Of a stretch of 64,000 bases of DNA, positions 27,937-37,286 are shown piece by piece. Each line of letters begins with the position of its first letter. Position 1 is the stretch's first letter. The notes under the pieces were generated by a model. The model had not been told where the DNA came from. It saw only the letters and a list, made by a program, of their open reading frames with translations, and did no database searches. The translations under genes and the position numbers were made by a program. The DNA comes from Pseudomonas anuradhapurensis (GTDB lineage Bacteria; Pseudomonadota; Gammaproteobacteria; Pseudomonadales; Pseudomonadaceae): the NCBI RefSeq assembly GCF_014269225.2, contig NZ_CP077097.1, positions 2,615,001-2,679,000 on the forward strand, in the 5' to 3' direction.

Positions 27937-29187
27937 ATGAACCACACCCCTTGCGTCGCCCTAGGCCTGACGTTGCTCAGCCAACCCTTGCTGGCCGCTG
28001 AAGGCGGTTTCTTCGAGGATGCGAAGGCCAGCCTGAGTGCTCGAAACTACTACTTCAGCCGCGACTTCTCGGACATTGTCGGGGCCAACCGGCAATCCAA
28101 GGCCGAAGAGTGGGCGCAAGGTTTCATCCTCGACTTCAAGTCGGGATACACGCCCGGCACCGTCGGCTTTGGTGTGGATGCCTTGGGCCTGCTGGGCATC
28201 AAGCTCGACAGCAGCCCCGAGCGCACCAACACCGGCCTGTTGCCGGTGCATGGCGACGGCCGGGCCGCCGACGAGTACAGCCGCCTGGCGCCGACCTTCA
28301 AGGCTCGCGTGTCGAAAACCGAACTGCGCGTCGGCGAACTGCAACCGAACCTGCCCGTGCTGACCTTCAGTGACATCCGCCTGCTTCCCCCAACCTACCA
28401 GGGCGCCAGCCTGAGCTCGGCGGATATCGACGGGCTGACCCTGCAGGCCGGGCACCTGAACAGCACCCACCTGCGCAACGAAGGCGGGGACGGCAAGATG
28501 AACGCCATGCTCGGCCATGTGCCGATGCGCCAGGCTGCCAGTGATGCCTTCAACTACCTGGGCGGGGATTATACGTTCAATGCCAACCAGAGCAGTGTCA
28601 GCCTCTGGTACGGGCAGCTGGAGGACATCTACGCCCAGGGCTTTGTCGGCTTCAAGCACAGCAAACCTCTGGGCGACTGGGTGCTCGCGGCCAACCTGGG
28701 GTACTTCACGGCCCGCGAGGAGGGCGATGCGTTGTTGGGCAATATCGACAACCAGGCGTTCTTTTCGCTGTTCACGGCCCGCCATGGCGGGCACAGTTTT
28801 CATGCTGGCTACCAGGGTATCTATGGTGACAGCCCGTTCCCACGGGTATTCGCCAACATCTCGCCGCTGGGTAACGAGGTGCCGACCTACGAGTTCGCCT
28901 ACACCGACGAACGCTCTTACCAGGTGCGCTATGACTACAACTTTGCGGCCATGGGTGTGCCGGGGCTGACTGCGACCGTGCGCTATATCAGCGGTAACAA
29001 CGTCGACACCGGGCATGGATATGAAGGACGTGATCGTGAGCGAGACCTGGACATCGGCTATGCGGTACAGAGTGGGGTGCTGAAGGGGCTGGGCATCCGG
29101 GTGCGCAATGCCATGGCACGGTCGAACTACCGCAGCGATATCGACGAGAATCGCCTGACGCTGGTTTACACCTGGCAATTGTTCTAG
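27937..29187 (+). CDS. benF: OprD-family benzoate-specific porin
   Basis: Outer-membrane channel of 416 residues. The signal peptide ends near LLA/AEGG and the mature start [22 protein letters not shown] is the standard OprD-family opening. The C-terminus is [10 protein letters not shown], with terminal phenylalanine. By position at the end of the ben set it should admit benzoate, like BenF of P. putida and P. fluorescens. The gap to catA is 268 bp with a REP pair, so it may have its own promoter. Confidence 0.92.
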   Translation: MNHTPCVALGLTLLSQPLLAAEGGFFEDAKASLSARNYYFSRDFSDIVGANRQSKAEEWAQGFILDFKSGYTPGTVGFGVDALGLLGIKLDSSPERTNTGLLPVHGDGRAADEYSRLAPTFKARVSKTELRVGELQPNLPVLTFSDIRLLPPTYQGASLSSADIDGLTLQAGHLNSTHLRNEGGDGKMNAMLGHVPMRQAASDAFNYLGGDYTFNANQSSVSLWYGQLEDIYAQGFVGFKHSKPLGDWVLAANLGYFTAREEGDALLGNIDNQAFFSLFTARHGGHSFHAGYQGIYGDSPFPRVFANISPLGNEVPTYEFAYTDERSYQVRYDYNFAAMGVPGLTATVRYISGNNVDTGHGYEGRDRERDLDIGYAVQSGVLKGLGIRVRNAMARSNYRSDIDENRLTLVYTWQLF

Positions 29188-29218
29188 ATCCGGGAATTGC
29201 GTCTCGCAGCTGGATGAG

Positions 29219-29239
29219 GGTAGGTTTTGCAAACCTACC
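29219..29239. promoter_or_regulatory. 21-bp palindrome before the YdjM-like gene
   Basis: GGTAGGTTT and AAACCTACC are perfect 9-bp arms around TGC. It ends 3 bp before the CAGGA ribosome site. It may be an operator or a leader hairpin controlling translation; it does not fit the LexA, Fur or Zur consensus. Confidence 0.5.
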
Positions 29240-29256
29240 TTTCAGGAATGCCATCC

Positions 29257-30333
29257 GTGGACTCCATTACCCAAGCCGTACTCGGCGCCGCCTTGCAAGG
29301 TACCGTGCTCGGCCGCCTCCAGGGGCGGCGTTCGCTGCTGTATGGTGCGGCGCTGGCCACGCTCCCCGACCTGGACGTGATCATCCGCTACGCCGATCCG
29401 GTGTCGCAGATGACCTATCACCGCGGCTTCTCCCACTCGCTGTTCGTGCTGACTGGGCTGGCCTGGCTGCTGGCCTGGCTGGTCAACACCTGCTGGCCAG
29501 GCAAGGGCTACACCTTGCCCAGGCTGTTCCTGGCGTTCTGGCTGGTACTGGTCACCCACCCATTGCTCGATGCCTTCACGGTGTATGGCACGCAGTTGTT
29601 CTGGCCTTTGCAGACTACCCCGCAGAGCTGGGCTGCGGTCTTCATCATCGACCCGGTCTACACCCTGCCGCTGCTGGCGGCGGTGATCTACGCCAGCTGC
29701 CAAGGGCTGACTCGCAAGGCCACGCGGCTGCTGACCCTGGCCCTGCTATTCGGCGCGGCCTACCTGGGTTTCGGCCTGGCCGGGCGCATGGCGGCCGAGC
29801 AGCGCTTCCAGGCGGCGCTCGACCAGCAAGGCCTTGTCGCCAGCGAAGTACGCGCCGTGCCGATCGCCTTCAACAGCCTGGTCTGGCGGGTGCTGGCCAA
29901 GACCCCGGATGGCGATTACTACGAAGGCATCAGCAGCGGGTTTGACCGGCAAGCGCCAGAAATGCAGCGCTTGCCACGTAACCTTGAACTGGCCAAGGTG
30001 CTTGCCGACCAGCCACTGCACGCGCGCTTGCGCTGGTTTACCGATGACTGGCTGCGCTATGACCAGATCGACGATGCGCTGGTGGTCACCGACCTGCGCA
30101 TGGGTATTCCGGGAAACTACACGTTCCGTTTCACCATGGCCCATCGCGACGGCCAGGGGCGCTGGAGGGCCGACGTCCCCTCGATGTGGCAGGGCGCCGG
30201 GCCTGGGTCGATGTTTCATGGCGGTGACCTGGTGCTGATCTGGCGACGTATCGTCGACCAGCAGCCGCCGTTACCGCTGGCTGCGTGGACCGACCGTTAC
30301 CTGGGCGTCAGCACCGCTGAGCGTGGACGCTGA
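29257..30333 (+). CDS. YdjM-like metal-dependent hydrolase family membrane protein (DUF457)
   Basis: Inner-membrane protein of about 358 residues. GTG 29257 gives the family start MDSITQAVLGAALQG with AGGA 8 bp upstream; ATG 29248 is the alternative. Conserved residues: LPDLDVIIRY, YHRGFSHSLF and THPLLDAFTVYG, the His/Asp pattern from which metal-dependent hydrolase activity is proposed for this family. Four or five membrane segments occupy the first half, and a soluble domain follows from about residue 190. Its E. coli relative YdjM is SOS-induced; no LexA site is seen here. Substrate unknown. Confidence 0.8.
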   Translation: MDSITQAVLGAALQGTVLGRLQGRRSLLYGAALATLPDLDVIIRYADPVSQMTYHRGFSHSLFVLTGLAWLLAWLVNTCWPGKGYTLPRLFLAFWLVLVTHPLLDAFTVYGTQLFWPLQTTPQSWAAVFIIDPVYTLPLLAAVIYASCQGLTRKATRLLTLALLFGAAYLGFGLAGRMAAEQRFQAALDQQGLVASEVRAVPIAFNSLVWRVLAKTPDGDYYEGISSGFDRQAPEMQRLPRNLELAKVLADQPLHARLRWFTDDWLRYDQIDDALVVTDLRMGIPGNYTFRFTMAHRDGQGRWRADVPSMWQGAGPGSMFHGGDLVLIWRRIVDQQPPLPLAAWTDRYLGVSTAERGR

Positions 30334-30393
30334 GCTGCCAATGGGTGATGCCTGAGCGGGCTCACTTGCGAAGGGGGCAGAACAGTACGGCAG

Positions 30394-31404
30394 TCAGCTG
30401 CGCGCGAGCCGCCCGCTCACATAATGCGCCACATCATTGAAGCCTGGCGTCGACGCATGCCCCGGCGTCACCAGCGAATCGATGAATGCCTCGTCCTCGG
30501 CGGTGATCTCCACTGCCAGTGCGCCACCATAGGTGGCCCACTGCTCCTCGGTGCGCGGGCCGACAATCGCCGAGCTGACCAGCTGGTTGTTCAGCACCCA
30601 GGCGATCGCGAACTCGACCATGCCGACGCCCTTGGCCTGCACGTAGGCCTGGATCTGTCGGGCAATGGCCAGCGACTCCTGGCGCCACTCCACCTCCATG
30701 ATGCGTTTGTCCTGGCGCCCCGCCCGGCTACCTGAGTCCGGCGTGGCACCCGGTGCATACTTGCCGCTGAGCACGCCGCGCGCCAGCGGGCTGTAGGGCA
30801 CCACACCCAGGCCGTGGGCACCGGCAGCCGTCAGTTGCTCGGCTTCTGCCTGGCGGTTGACGATGTTGTACAGCGGTTGGCTGATCACCGGCCTGGGAAT
30901 GCCCAGGCGTTCGGCAATGTGGCATACCTCGGCGATCCGCCAACCGCGGAAGTTGGATACGCCCCAGTAGCGGATCTTGCCCTGGCGCAGCAGGTCGCCG
31001 ATCGCCTGCACGCTTTCTTCCAGTGGCACCTTGTGATCTTCGCGGTGCAGGTAGTAGATGTCCAGGTAGTCCATGTCCATGCGCGTCAAGGTGGCATGCA
31101 GGGCATTGAAGATATGCTTGCGCGACAGCCCGCTGCGGTTGGGCAAGCCGTCTGCCGGGCCGAAGCCGACCTTGCTGGCGACGATCCAGTCATGACGATG
31201 GCGGGCCACCGCCTCGCCGACGATTTCTTCCGAGCGCCCGGCATTGTAGACATCGGCGGTGTCGATGAAGTTGATACCTTGGTCCCAGGCCTTGTCGATG
31301 ATGCGCAGGGCGTCTTCGGTGCTGGTCTGTTCGCCGAACATCATGCTGCCAAGGGTCAGAGCGGAAACCTGCAGGCCACTGTGGCCGAGGGGGCGATAAA
31401 TCAT
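30394..31404 (-). CDS. Aldo/keto reductase
   Basis: NADPH-dependent reductase of 336 residues with the AKR barrel. The catalytic tetrad is visible: Asp and Tyr in FIDTADVYNAGRSEE, Lys in IVASKVGFG and His in IYYLHREDH. ATG 31404 (MIYRPLGHSGL) is chosen over a longer frame because AKRs of this group start at this strand. The Rieske-FAD reductase gene ends 72 bp upstream in the same direction, so the two may be co-transcribed. Substrate unknown. Confidence 0.88.
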   Translation of the reverse strand: MIYRPLGHSGLQVSALTLGSMMFGEQTSTEDALRIIDKAWDQGINFIDTADVYNAGRSEEIVGEAVARHRHDWIVASKVGFGPADGLPNRSGLSRKHIFNALHATLTRMDMDYLDIYYLHREDHKVPLEESVQAIGDLLRQGKIRYWGVSNFRGWRIAEVCHIAERLGIPRPVISQPLYNIVNRQAEAEQLTAAGAHGLGVVPYSPLARGVLSGKYAPGATPDSGSRAGRQDKRIMEVEWRQESLAIARQIQAYVQAKGVGMVEFAIAWVLNNQLVSSAIVGPRTEEQWATYGGALAVEITAEDEAFIDSLVTPGHASTPGFNDVAHYVSGRLARS

Positions 31405-31476
31405 GCGCGTGGTTCCTTTTGCAGTCGGCTGAGCTGCCTGTTTTACACACAACCGGTGCGCATTGAAAGGCGCACC

Positions 31477-32997
31477 TCAGCCGATCAGCAGCCGTGCCTC
31501 CTGCAGGCTCAACGGGCGCATCATGCGTTGCGACAGTGTCGCCATGGCATCCGAGTAGCCCTTGGCGATTACCGCCTCGACCCGCTCGTCCAGGCATTGC
31601 AAGGCGATGAAGTCACCTTGCTCCGGGGAGCCGACGAACTCGATATGGTTCCATTCCTGCGCATGGCCCAGTACCTCGTAGGTGCGGCCGTGCTGGTAGG
31701 TCCAGAAGAACGGCACGTCGGCGTAGCGGCGCTGTTCGCCGAGCATGTTCGCGGCGGCGATCACCCCGTGTTGCTGGGCCAGGCGCCAATGCTCGATGCG
31801 CACCGGGCGCCCGGTGAGCGGGAAGGTGGCGATATCGCCCGCGGCCCACAGGCCATCTGCAGCACGCATTTCGGCATCGACCTGCACCGATTTGTCTTCC
31901 CTCAGCTGCACGCCCTGAATGAACCCGGTGGCTGGCTTGACCCCGGTGCCGAGCAAGACCAGGGGCGTGTGCAGCCGTACACCGTTCGCCAGCAGCACGG
32001 CTTCGACCTTGCCATTGCCGTCGATGCGCTCGACCTCGGTGGGGCCATGGAAGACCACCCCTTTGCGTTCATGCAGGGCACGGATAGTGCGGCCGATGCG
32101 CTCACCCAACTGGCGGGCCAAGGGCACTTCATGGCGGCTGACCAGGTGCACCTGCACGCCGTATTTGCGCAAGGCCGAGGCGGCTTCCAGGCCGATGAAG
32201 CCATCGCCGACGATTACCACCGGCTGCCCGGGTTCGGCAGCATCGAGCAACTGCGCGGCATCCTCCCGTGAACGCAGGGTGAACACCCCAGGCAGCTCGA
32301 CCCCCGGAATTTCGGGGCGCAGCGCCTTGCCACCAGTGGCCAGCAGGCAGGCGTCGTAGTCGATCTGCTGGCCGTCGGCCAGGGTCAGCTGGCGCTTCTG
32401 GCTGTTCAATGTGCGGACCTTGCCATGCCTGCGCTGCAACTGGCCCTTGCGCAGGGCGTTGGGGTCGAGCAGGGCAGGTACTTCGTCGGGTGACATCTGT
32501 CCGGCGATGACGAATTTGCTGAGCGCCGTGCGGTCATAGCCTGGCTGGCGTTCCTGGTCGACCCAGATCAGGCGCCCGGCGAAACCATGGGCCAGCAGCG
32601 TGGCGACTGCGGCACTGCCGGCTGCACCGGCGCCGACCACCACGAAGCATCGGGCATCGCTGTGCCTGGGTGGATCGATGGCCGGCAGCGGTTGATCATC
32701 GACCCAGACCTCGTCGCCTTTGACCCAGGCCTTGTAGCGGCGCAGGTCGGCCAGGGCCGGCGGCTCGCACACCGCGCCTTCGTCGACGGCGAACGCGGCC
32801 TTGTGCCATGGGCAGACCAGCAGGCCGCCGCAGACTACGCCTTGGTCGAGCGGAGCACCTTCGTGGGGACAGTTGCCCTGGTAGGCATGCACCTGGTCGC
32901 CTTGACGGATCAGGATGAGTTCCTCGCTGCCGGCCTGGACGCGCAGGGGGCGATGTTGGTCAAGCTCGGCCAGGCGGGCCACGGCGTGCTCGGTCAT
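31477..32997 (-). CDS. Rieske-FAD fusion: ferredoxin-like domain plus pyridine nucleotide-disulfide reductase (AIF-like)
   Basis: Protein of 506 residues. Residues 1-105 form a Rieske domain (NCPHEGAPLDQG then LLVCPWHKAAF: Cys-x-His and Cys-x2-His). From about residue 125 an FAD domain begins with FVVVGAGAAGSAAVATLLA, with the NADH motif VVIVGDGFIGLEAASALRK and LWAAGDIATF at the C-terminal flavin site. Such fusions resemble AIF-like and rubredoxin/ferredoxin reductases. No oxygenase is adjacent. It may supply electrons to an oxygenase elsewhere or act as a stress NADH oxidase; both are inference. Confidence 0.85.
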   Translation of the reverse strand: MTEHAVARLAELDQHRPLRVQAGSEELILIRQGDQVHAYQGNCPHEGAPLDQGVVCGGLLVCPWHKAAFAVDEGAVCEPPALADLRRYKAWVKGDEVWVDDQPLPAIDPPRHSDARCFVVVGAGAAGSAAVATLLAHGFAGRLIWVDQERQPGYDRTALSKFVIAGQMSPDEVPALLDPNALRKGQLQRRHGKVRTLNSQKRQLTLADGQQIDYDACLLATGGKALRPEIPGVELPGVFTLRSREDAAQLLDAAEPGQPVVIVGDGFIGLEAASALRKYGVQVHLVSRHEVPLARQLGERIGRTIRALHERKGVVFHGPTEVERIDGNGKVEAVLLANGVRLHTPLVLLGTGVKPATGFIQGVQLREDKSVQVDAEMRAADGLWAAGDIATFPLTGRPVRIEHWRLAQQHGVIAAANMLGEQRRYADVPFFWTYQHGRTYEVLGHAQEWNHIEFVGSPEQGDFIALQCLDERVEAVIAKGYSDAMATLSQRMMRPLSLQEARLLIG

Positions 32998-33104
32998 GGA
33001 ATTCTCCAAAGGGGCCTTTGGAATCATTTGACGCCTGGACGGTGGTGGCGATGCGTCGAGCCGACGATCGGAGGGGCAAGCCACTGTGAGCGTCGGCTCG
33101 AATG

Positions 33105-33230
33105 TCGGAGCGGATTTATCCGCGAAGCAGGCGACGCGGTGGCTGGCACCGGCTCTGCCGGTGTCCGCGGCTGAAGCCGCGGCAATTCGAAGCCAGCGCA
33201 GTACCCCGCGGAAGCGGGTTTACCCAGGAA
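33105..33230. repeat. Cluster of short GC hairpins / REP remnants
   Basis: Contains TCGGAGCGGATTTATCCGCG, a perfect CACCGG-CTCTG-CCGGTG hairpin at 33147-33163, a perfect CCGCGGC-TGAA-GCCGCGG hairpin at 33165-33182, and CGCGGAAGCGGGTTTACCC at the end. These lie between the Rieske-FAD gene's start and the 3' end of the MFS gene. Confidence 0.6.
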
Positions 33231-33235
33231 AGGGT

Positions 33236-34564
33236 TCAACTCGCCCGTGCGGTATCCAGTGCAGCCGCACGCGTCACTCGCAAGGCCACCAGGCTACCGA
33301 GCACGATCAGCGCTGCCAGCGAATACAGCGCAGCATCGGTGGAGCCGGTCTGGTCCTTGATGAAGCCGACCAGGTACGGGCTGAGGAAACCGGCCATCTG
33401 GCCCACCGAGTTGATGATCGCCAGCCCGGCCACTGCCGCGCTGGCGCTGAGCAGCGCGGTCGGCATCGGCCAGAACATCGGCAGGCCGGTAAGTGCGCCC
33501 ATGGTGGCGATCGACAGACCGAGGATGGCGACGGTCGGGTTGCCGGCGAAATTCACCGCGATCAGCAGGCCGATGGCGCCCATCAGCATCGGTACCACCA
33601 GGTGCCAGCGGCGTTCGTTGCGCAGGTCGGCCGAGCGCCCGCAGAGGATCATGAACACACCGGCCAGCAAATACGGGATGGCGCTGAGCCAGCCAATCAG
33701 CAATGGGTTGTCGAAGCCCATGTTCTTGATGATCGACGGCAGCCAGAAGTTGATTGCGTACACGCCGCTCTGGATGCAGAAGTAGACGAAACCGAACGTC
33801 CAGACCAGCGGGTTGCCGAGCACGGCGAGCACGCCGTCGCCGCGGGTACTCGGCTTGCTGGCGGCCTCGGCCTCCAGGTCGGCGGCAATCAGTTGGCGCT
33901 GTGCGGGGCTCAGCCAGTTGGCTTTCTGGTAGCCATCACTGAGCAGGAACACCGCCAATACCCCCAGGGCGACGGTTGGCAGGCCCTGGATCAGGAACAT
34001 CCACTGCCAGCCGGCCAGGCCGTGCTGACCGGCCGCGAAGTGCTCCAGGATCCAGCCGGAGAACGGCCCGCCGAGCAGGCCCGATACCGGGATCGCCGAC
34101 ATGAACAGGGCCATGATGCGGCCTCGCCGGGCGGCCGGGAACCAGCGCGAGAGGTACAGCACCACGCCGGGGAAAAAGCCGGCTTCGGCGGCGCCGGTCA
34201 GCAGGCGCAACGTGTAGAACTCGGTAGGCGTGGTAACGAACAGCAGGCAGGTGGAGAGGCTACCCCAGGCGATCATCATCAGCGCGATCCAGCGCCGTGG
34301 GCCGAAGCGGTTGAGCGCCAGGTTGCTCGGCAGGCCGCAGAGCACGTAGCCGATGAAGAAGATGCCGGCGCCAAGGCCGTACACCGTTTCGCTGAATTGC
34401 AGCGCGTCGAGCATCTGCAGCTTGGCAAAGCCGACGTTGACGCGGTCCAGGTAGTTGAACAGGTAGCAGATGAAAATGAACGGAATCAGCCGCAGGGTGA
34501 TGCGCCGGTACAGCGCGTCGCGGTTGGTGTCCGTGCCTTGGTCAGGGGCGGGGCTGTATGCCAT
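33236..34564 (-). CDS. MFS transporter, anion:cation symporter family (sugar acid/glycerate type)
   Basis: Inner-membrane carrier of 442 residues with 12 predicted membrane segments. LRLIPFIFICYLFNYLDRVNVGFAK in short runs, GAAEAGFFPGVVLYLSRWFP and RGRIMALFMSAIPVSGLLGGP are hallmarks of the ACS family (GudP, GarP, phthalate and hydroxyphenylacetate carriers). It is divergent from a CdaR-type regulator, and a glycerate kinase follows that regulator. Glycerate, glucarate or a related sugar acid is the likely cargo. Confidence 0.87.
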   Translation of the reverse strand: MAYSPAPDQGTDTNRDALYRRITLRLIPFIFICYLFNYLDRVNVGFAKLQMLDALQFSETVYGLGAGIFFIGYVLCGLPSNLALNRFGPRRWIALMMIAWGSLSTCLLFVTTPTEFYTLRLLTGAAEAGFFPGVVLYLSRWFPAARRGRIMALFMSAIPVSGLLGGPFSGWILEHFAAGQHGLAGWQWMFLIQGLPTVALGVLAVFLLSDGYQKANWLSPAQRQLIAADLEAEAASKPSTRGDGVLAVLGNPLVWTFGFVYFCIQSGVYAINFWLPSIIKNMGFDNPLLIGWLSAIPYLLAGVFMILCGRSADLRNERRWHLVVPMLMGAIGLLIAVNFAGNPTVAILGLSIATMGALTGLPMFWPMPTALLSASAAVAGLAIINSVGQMAGFLSPYLVGFIKDQTGSTDAALYSLAALIVLGSLVALRVTRAAALDTARAS

Positions 34565-34727
34565 GATCGGGTTCTCTGTTGTTATGGTTGTCGCCGCGTC
34601 GCCTGTTCCGGCGCTCGCCCTGACGAGTCTCGGGGACGGCGGCGAGCCTGTCTTTGTGCTTTTGCACAGCGCTGGCGCTGCGCGGCTGTGCCCGAGCCCA
34701 AAAGCCTACCACCCCAAGGACCGTTGA

Positions 34728-35825
34728 ATGTTCGAACTCGACCATGACCTGGCACAGGATATCGTTGACCGGGCGATGGCCATCTTGCCGTGCAACGTCA
34801 ATGTGATGGACAGCCAGGGGTTGATCCTGGGCAGTGGCGAACCGGAGCGTATCAACACCCGCCACGAGGGGGCGCAACTGGTGCTGGCCAACGGCCGCAT
34901 CGTCGAACTGGACAGCGACGCGGCCAAGTGCCTGAAGGGCGTGCAACCGGGGGTGAACCTGCCGCTGATGTTCGATGGCAGGTTGATGGGCGTGCTTGGC
35001 CTGACCGGCGACCCACAGCAGCTGCGTACCTATGGTGAGCTGGTACGCATGACCGCCGAAATGCTCCTGGCCCAGCGCCATCTGCAGGCCGACCAGCAAT
35101 GGCGGCGGCAGCGCTGTGATGACCTGCTGGCGTTGCTGCTGGGCGGCAGCGGTGATTCGCCGCGGCTGCTCGACGAAGCCCGGCAACTGGGGCTCAAGCC
35201 GCAGTTGCCGCGGGTACCCTGCCTGTTCGAACTGGCCTCGGGGGCAACTGCCGAAGCGTTGGCCGGATGGTTGACGAGCCGTTATCCGGACAGCTGGTGC
35301 GTAAGCCCCGCGCGCGAGTCCTTGTTGTGGTGCCGCCCCGCGGCGCTGGCACTCGACGCGCCGCGCCTGCTGGAACGTCTGGAACGCCATGGCTGGCTGG
35401 TCGCGCGCCTGGCCCTGGGCAGTGCGGCGCAAAGCCTGGAACAACTGCGCCGGGGCTACCGCCGGGTACGTGACTTGCTGGCCTATGGCCGCGAGGTGGT
35501 GCCTGACGAGCGCCTGCTCAGCCTGCAGCGCTACCGGCTGCCAGCCCTGCTATGGCGGCACCGCAACGATGATGCGCTGGATGAATTGCTGGAACCGTTG
35601 CAGCGTATTCGCGCCAAGGACAGCAACGGCCAGCTGCTCGCCACCCTGCGTGCCTGGTGTGCCCATGATGGCCAGAGCCAGGCCTGTGCCGATGCACTGG
35701 GTATCCACCGCAACAGCTTGCGCTACCGCCTGGAGCGCATCGCCGAGCTGGGCGAAGTGGACCCGCTGCGCATGGAGGGTATGCTCAGCTTGTACCTGGC
35801 GCTGCAGTTACTGCCCGCCGACTGA
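34728..35825 (+). CDS. cdaR: Sugar diacid/glycerate regulator of the CdaR family
   Basis: Activator of 365 residues. The N-terminal sensor (Diacid_rec) covers residues 1-130: AQDIVDRAMAILPCNVNVMD, GLILGSGEPERINTRHEGA and PLMFDGRLMGVLGLTGDP. The C-terminal PucR-type helix-turn-helix is SQACADALGIHRNSLRYRLE near residue 320. AGGA precedes the ATG by about 7 bp. It lies between a divergent MFS transporter and a downstream glycerate kinase, which it likely controls. In E. coli CdaR responds to glycerate from glucarate, galactarate and glycolate use. Confidence 0.9.
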   Translation: MFELDHDLAQDIVDRAMAILPCNVNVMDSQGLILGSGEPERINTRHEGAQLVLANGRIVELDSDAAKCLKGVQPGVNLPLMFDGRLMGVLGLTGDPQQLRTYGELVRMTAEMLLAQRHLQADQQWRRQRCDDLLALLLGGSGDSPRLLDEARQLGLKPQLPRVPCLFELASGATAEALAGWLTSRYPDSWCVSPARESLLWCRPAALALDAPRLLERLERHGWLVARLALGSAAQSLEQLRRGYRRVRDLLAYGREVVPDERLLSLQRYRLPALLWRHRNDDALDELLEPLQRIRAKDSNGQLLATLRAWCAHDGQSQACADALGIHRNSLRYRLERIAELGEVDPLRMEGMLSLYLALQLLPAD

Positions 35826-35840
35826 CGGTGATGCGATCGT

Positions 35841-35940
35841 TGTAGGCGCGGCCTGGCGTCGCGATCGGGCCGCAGAGCGGAACCCCGGCCTTGTCACTGC
35901 CGCCAATCGAGCCGGGGCCGTGCGGCCCGATCGCGCCGCC
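35841..35940. repeat. Diverged REP pair, class A
   Basis: TGTAGGCGCGGCCTGGCGTC (35841 on) and the inverted partner CGGGGCCGTGCGGCCCGATC (about 35913 on). Same plan as the other class A pairs but more diverged; it lies between cdaR and the kinase gene. Confidence 0.65.
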
Positions 35941-36067
35941 AGAAAAGGCCTGCGCCGGCGCACGAAGGCATTTGCCCAAACAACCCGCAGAGCATTTTGT
36001 GCAAGCGACCGAGGCCAGCGTGGCAGCCACCTGTCAGCATGCCGCTGATCAGGACAGGAGAAGCCCC

Positions 36068-37207
36068 ATGAAGATCGTCATCGCCCCCGACTCGTTCAAG
36101 GACAGCCTCGACGCTGCCGCTGTCGCCCGTGCCATCGCCGCGGGCCTGGGCGAGGCCTGGCCGGACGCCGAACTGCGTGAATGCCCGATGGCTGACGGCG
36201 GCGAGGGCACCATGCAGGCGATTCTTGCCGCCAGCCACGGCGAACTGCGCCGGCAGACCGTGCGTGGTCCCCTGGGGCAAAGCGTCGAAGCCGGTTGGGG
36301 CTGGTTGCCACAGAGCCGCACAGCAATCATCGAAATGGCCCAGGCCAGTGGCCTGCAACTGGTGCCCAGCGGCCAGCGCGATGCCTGTCGCAGCAGCAGC
36401 TGGGGGACCGGTGAGCTGATCGCTGCCGCCTTGGCCGCCGGCGCGCAGCGGGTGGTGTTGGCAATCGGTGGTAGCGCCACCAACGATGCCGGCAGCGGCA
36501 TGCTGCGGGCACTCGGCCTGCGCCTGCTGGACGCTGACGGGCAAGCGCTGGAGGAGGGCGGCCTGGCCCTGGCCAGGCTGGCCCGCATCGACGCCAGCGA
36601 CCTCGACCCGCGCCTGGCCGAAGTAGCGTTCGAGGTCGCCGCGGATGTCGACAACCCGCTGTGTGGTAGCAATGGTGCGTCGGTGATCTTTGGTCCGCAG
36701 AAGGGTGCCAATGCGCAGCAGGTACAGGCGCTGGACCAGGCCCTGGGGCATTTTGCCAACCATTGTGCGCAGCTGCTGGGCAAGGATGTGCGCGACTACC
36801 CTGGTTGTGGCGCTGCCGGCGGCATGGGCTTCGCGGCCCGGGCCTTCATGGCCGCGCAGTTCCGCCCCGGGGTGGAAGTGGTGGCCGAACTGGCCGGCCT
36901 GGAGGCCTTGGTGCAGGGCGCCGACCTGGTGATAACCGGCGAAGGGCGTTTCGATGCGCAGACCTTGCGCGGCAAGACCCCCATGGGCGTGGCGCGCCTG
37001 GCCAAGCGCCATGGCGTGCCGGTGGTGGTGCTGGCCGGGACCCTGGGTGAAGGCTACCAGCAGCTGTATGCCCATGGGGTCGATGCGGCCTTTGCCTTGG
37101 CCAGCGGGCCGATGAGCCTGGAACAGGCCTGTGCCGATGCTGCCAGCCTGCTGCGCGCGCGGGCCTGTGACATTGGCCGTTTGTGGCACAGCGCAAGGCG
37201 AAGCTGA
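36068..37207 (+). CDS. Glycerate 2-kinase (GarK/GlxK type)
   Basis: Phosphorylates D-glycerate to 2-phosphoglycerate, feeding lower glycolysis. It has 379 residues with the family start MKIVIAPDSFKDSLDAAAVA, the glycine-rich MADGGEGTM, ALAAGAQRVVLAIGGSATND and the late DLVITGEGRFDAQT. AGGAGAAG precedes the ATG. The promoter or REP gap to cdaR is 242 bp. With the CdaR regulator and ACS-type carrier it makes a compact glycerate module; no dehydratase or aldolase for glucarate is present, so external glycerate or a route encoded elsewhere must supply it. Confidence 0.93.
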   Translation: MKIVIAPDSFKDSLDAAAVARAIAAGLGEAWPDAELRECPMADGGEGTMQAILAASHGELRRQTVRGPLGQSVEAGWGWLPQSRTAIIEMAQASGLQLVPSGQRDACRSSSWGTGELIAAALAAGAQRVVLAIGGSATNDAGSGMLRALGLRLLDADGQALEEGGLALARLARIDASDLDPRLAEVAFEVAADVDNPLCGSNGASVIFGPQKGANAQQVQALDQALGHFANHCAQLLGKDVRDYPGCGAAGGMGFAARAFMAAQFRPGVEVVAELAGLEALVQGADLVITGEGRFDAQTLRGKTPMGVARLAKRHGVPVVVLAGTLGEGYQQLYAHGVDAAFALASGPMSLEQACADAASLLRARACDIGRLWHSARRS

Positions 37208-37286
37208 TCGCTGCTGCGGCTGCCCGTTCGCGCAGGAAAAGCGCTGCCCCGTACGCTCGGCAGCACGGCCAGCCGCCAGCGAGGCG

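Noticed and set aside
29219..29239. LexA box before the YdjM-like gene
   Set aside because: The arms GGTAGGTTT/AAACCTACC do not fit CTG-N10-CAG or the AGTAC-type P. putida LexA2 site.
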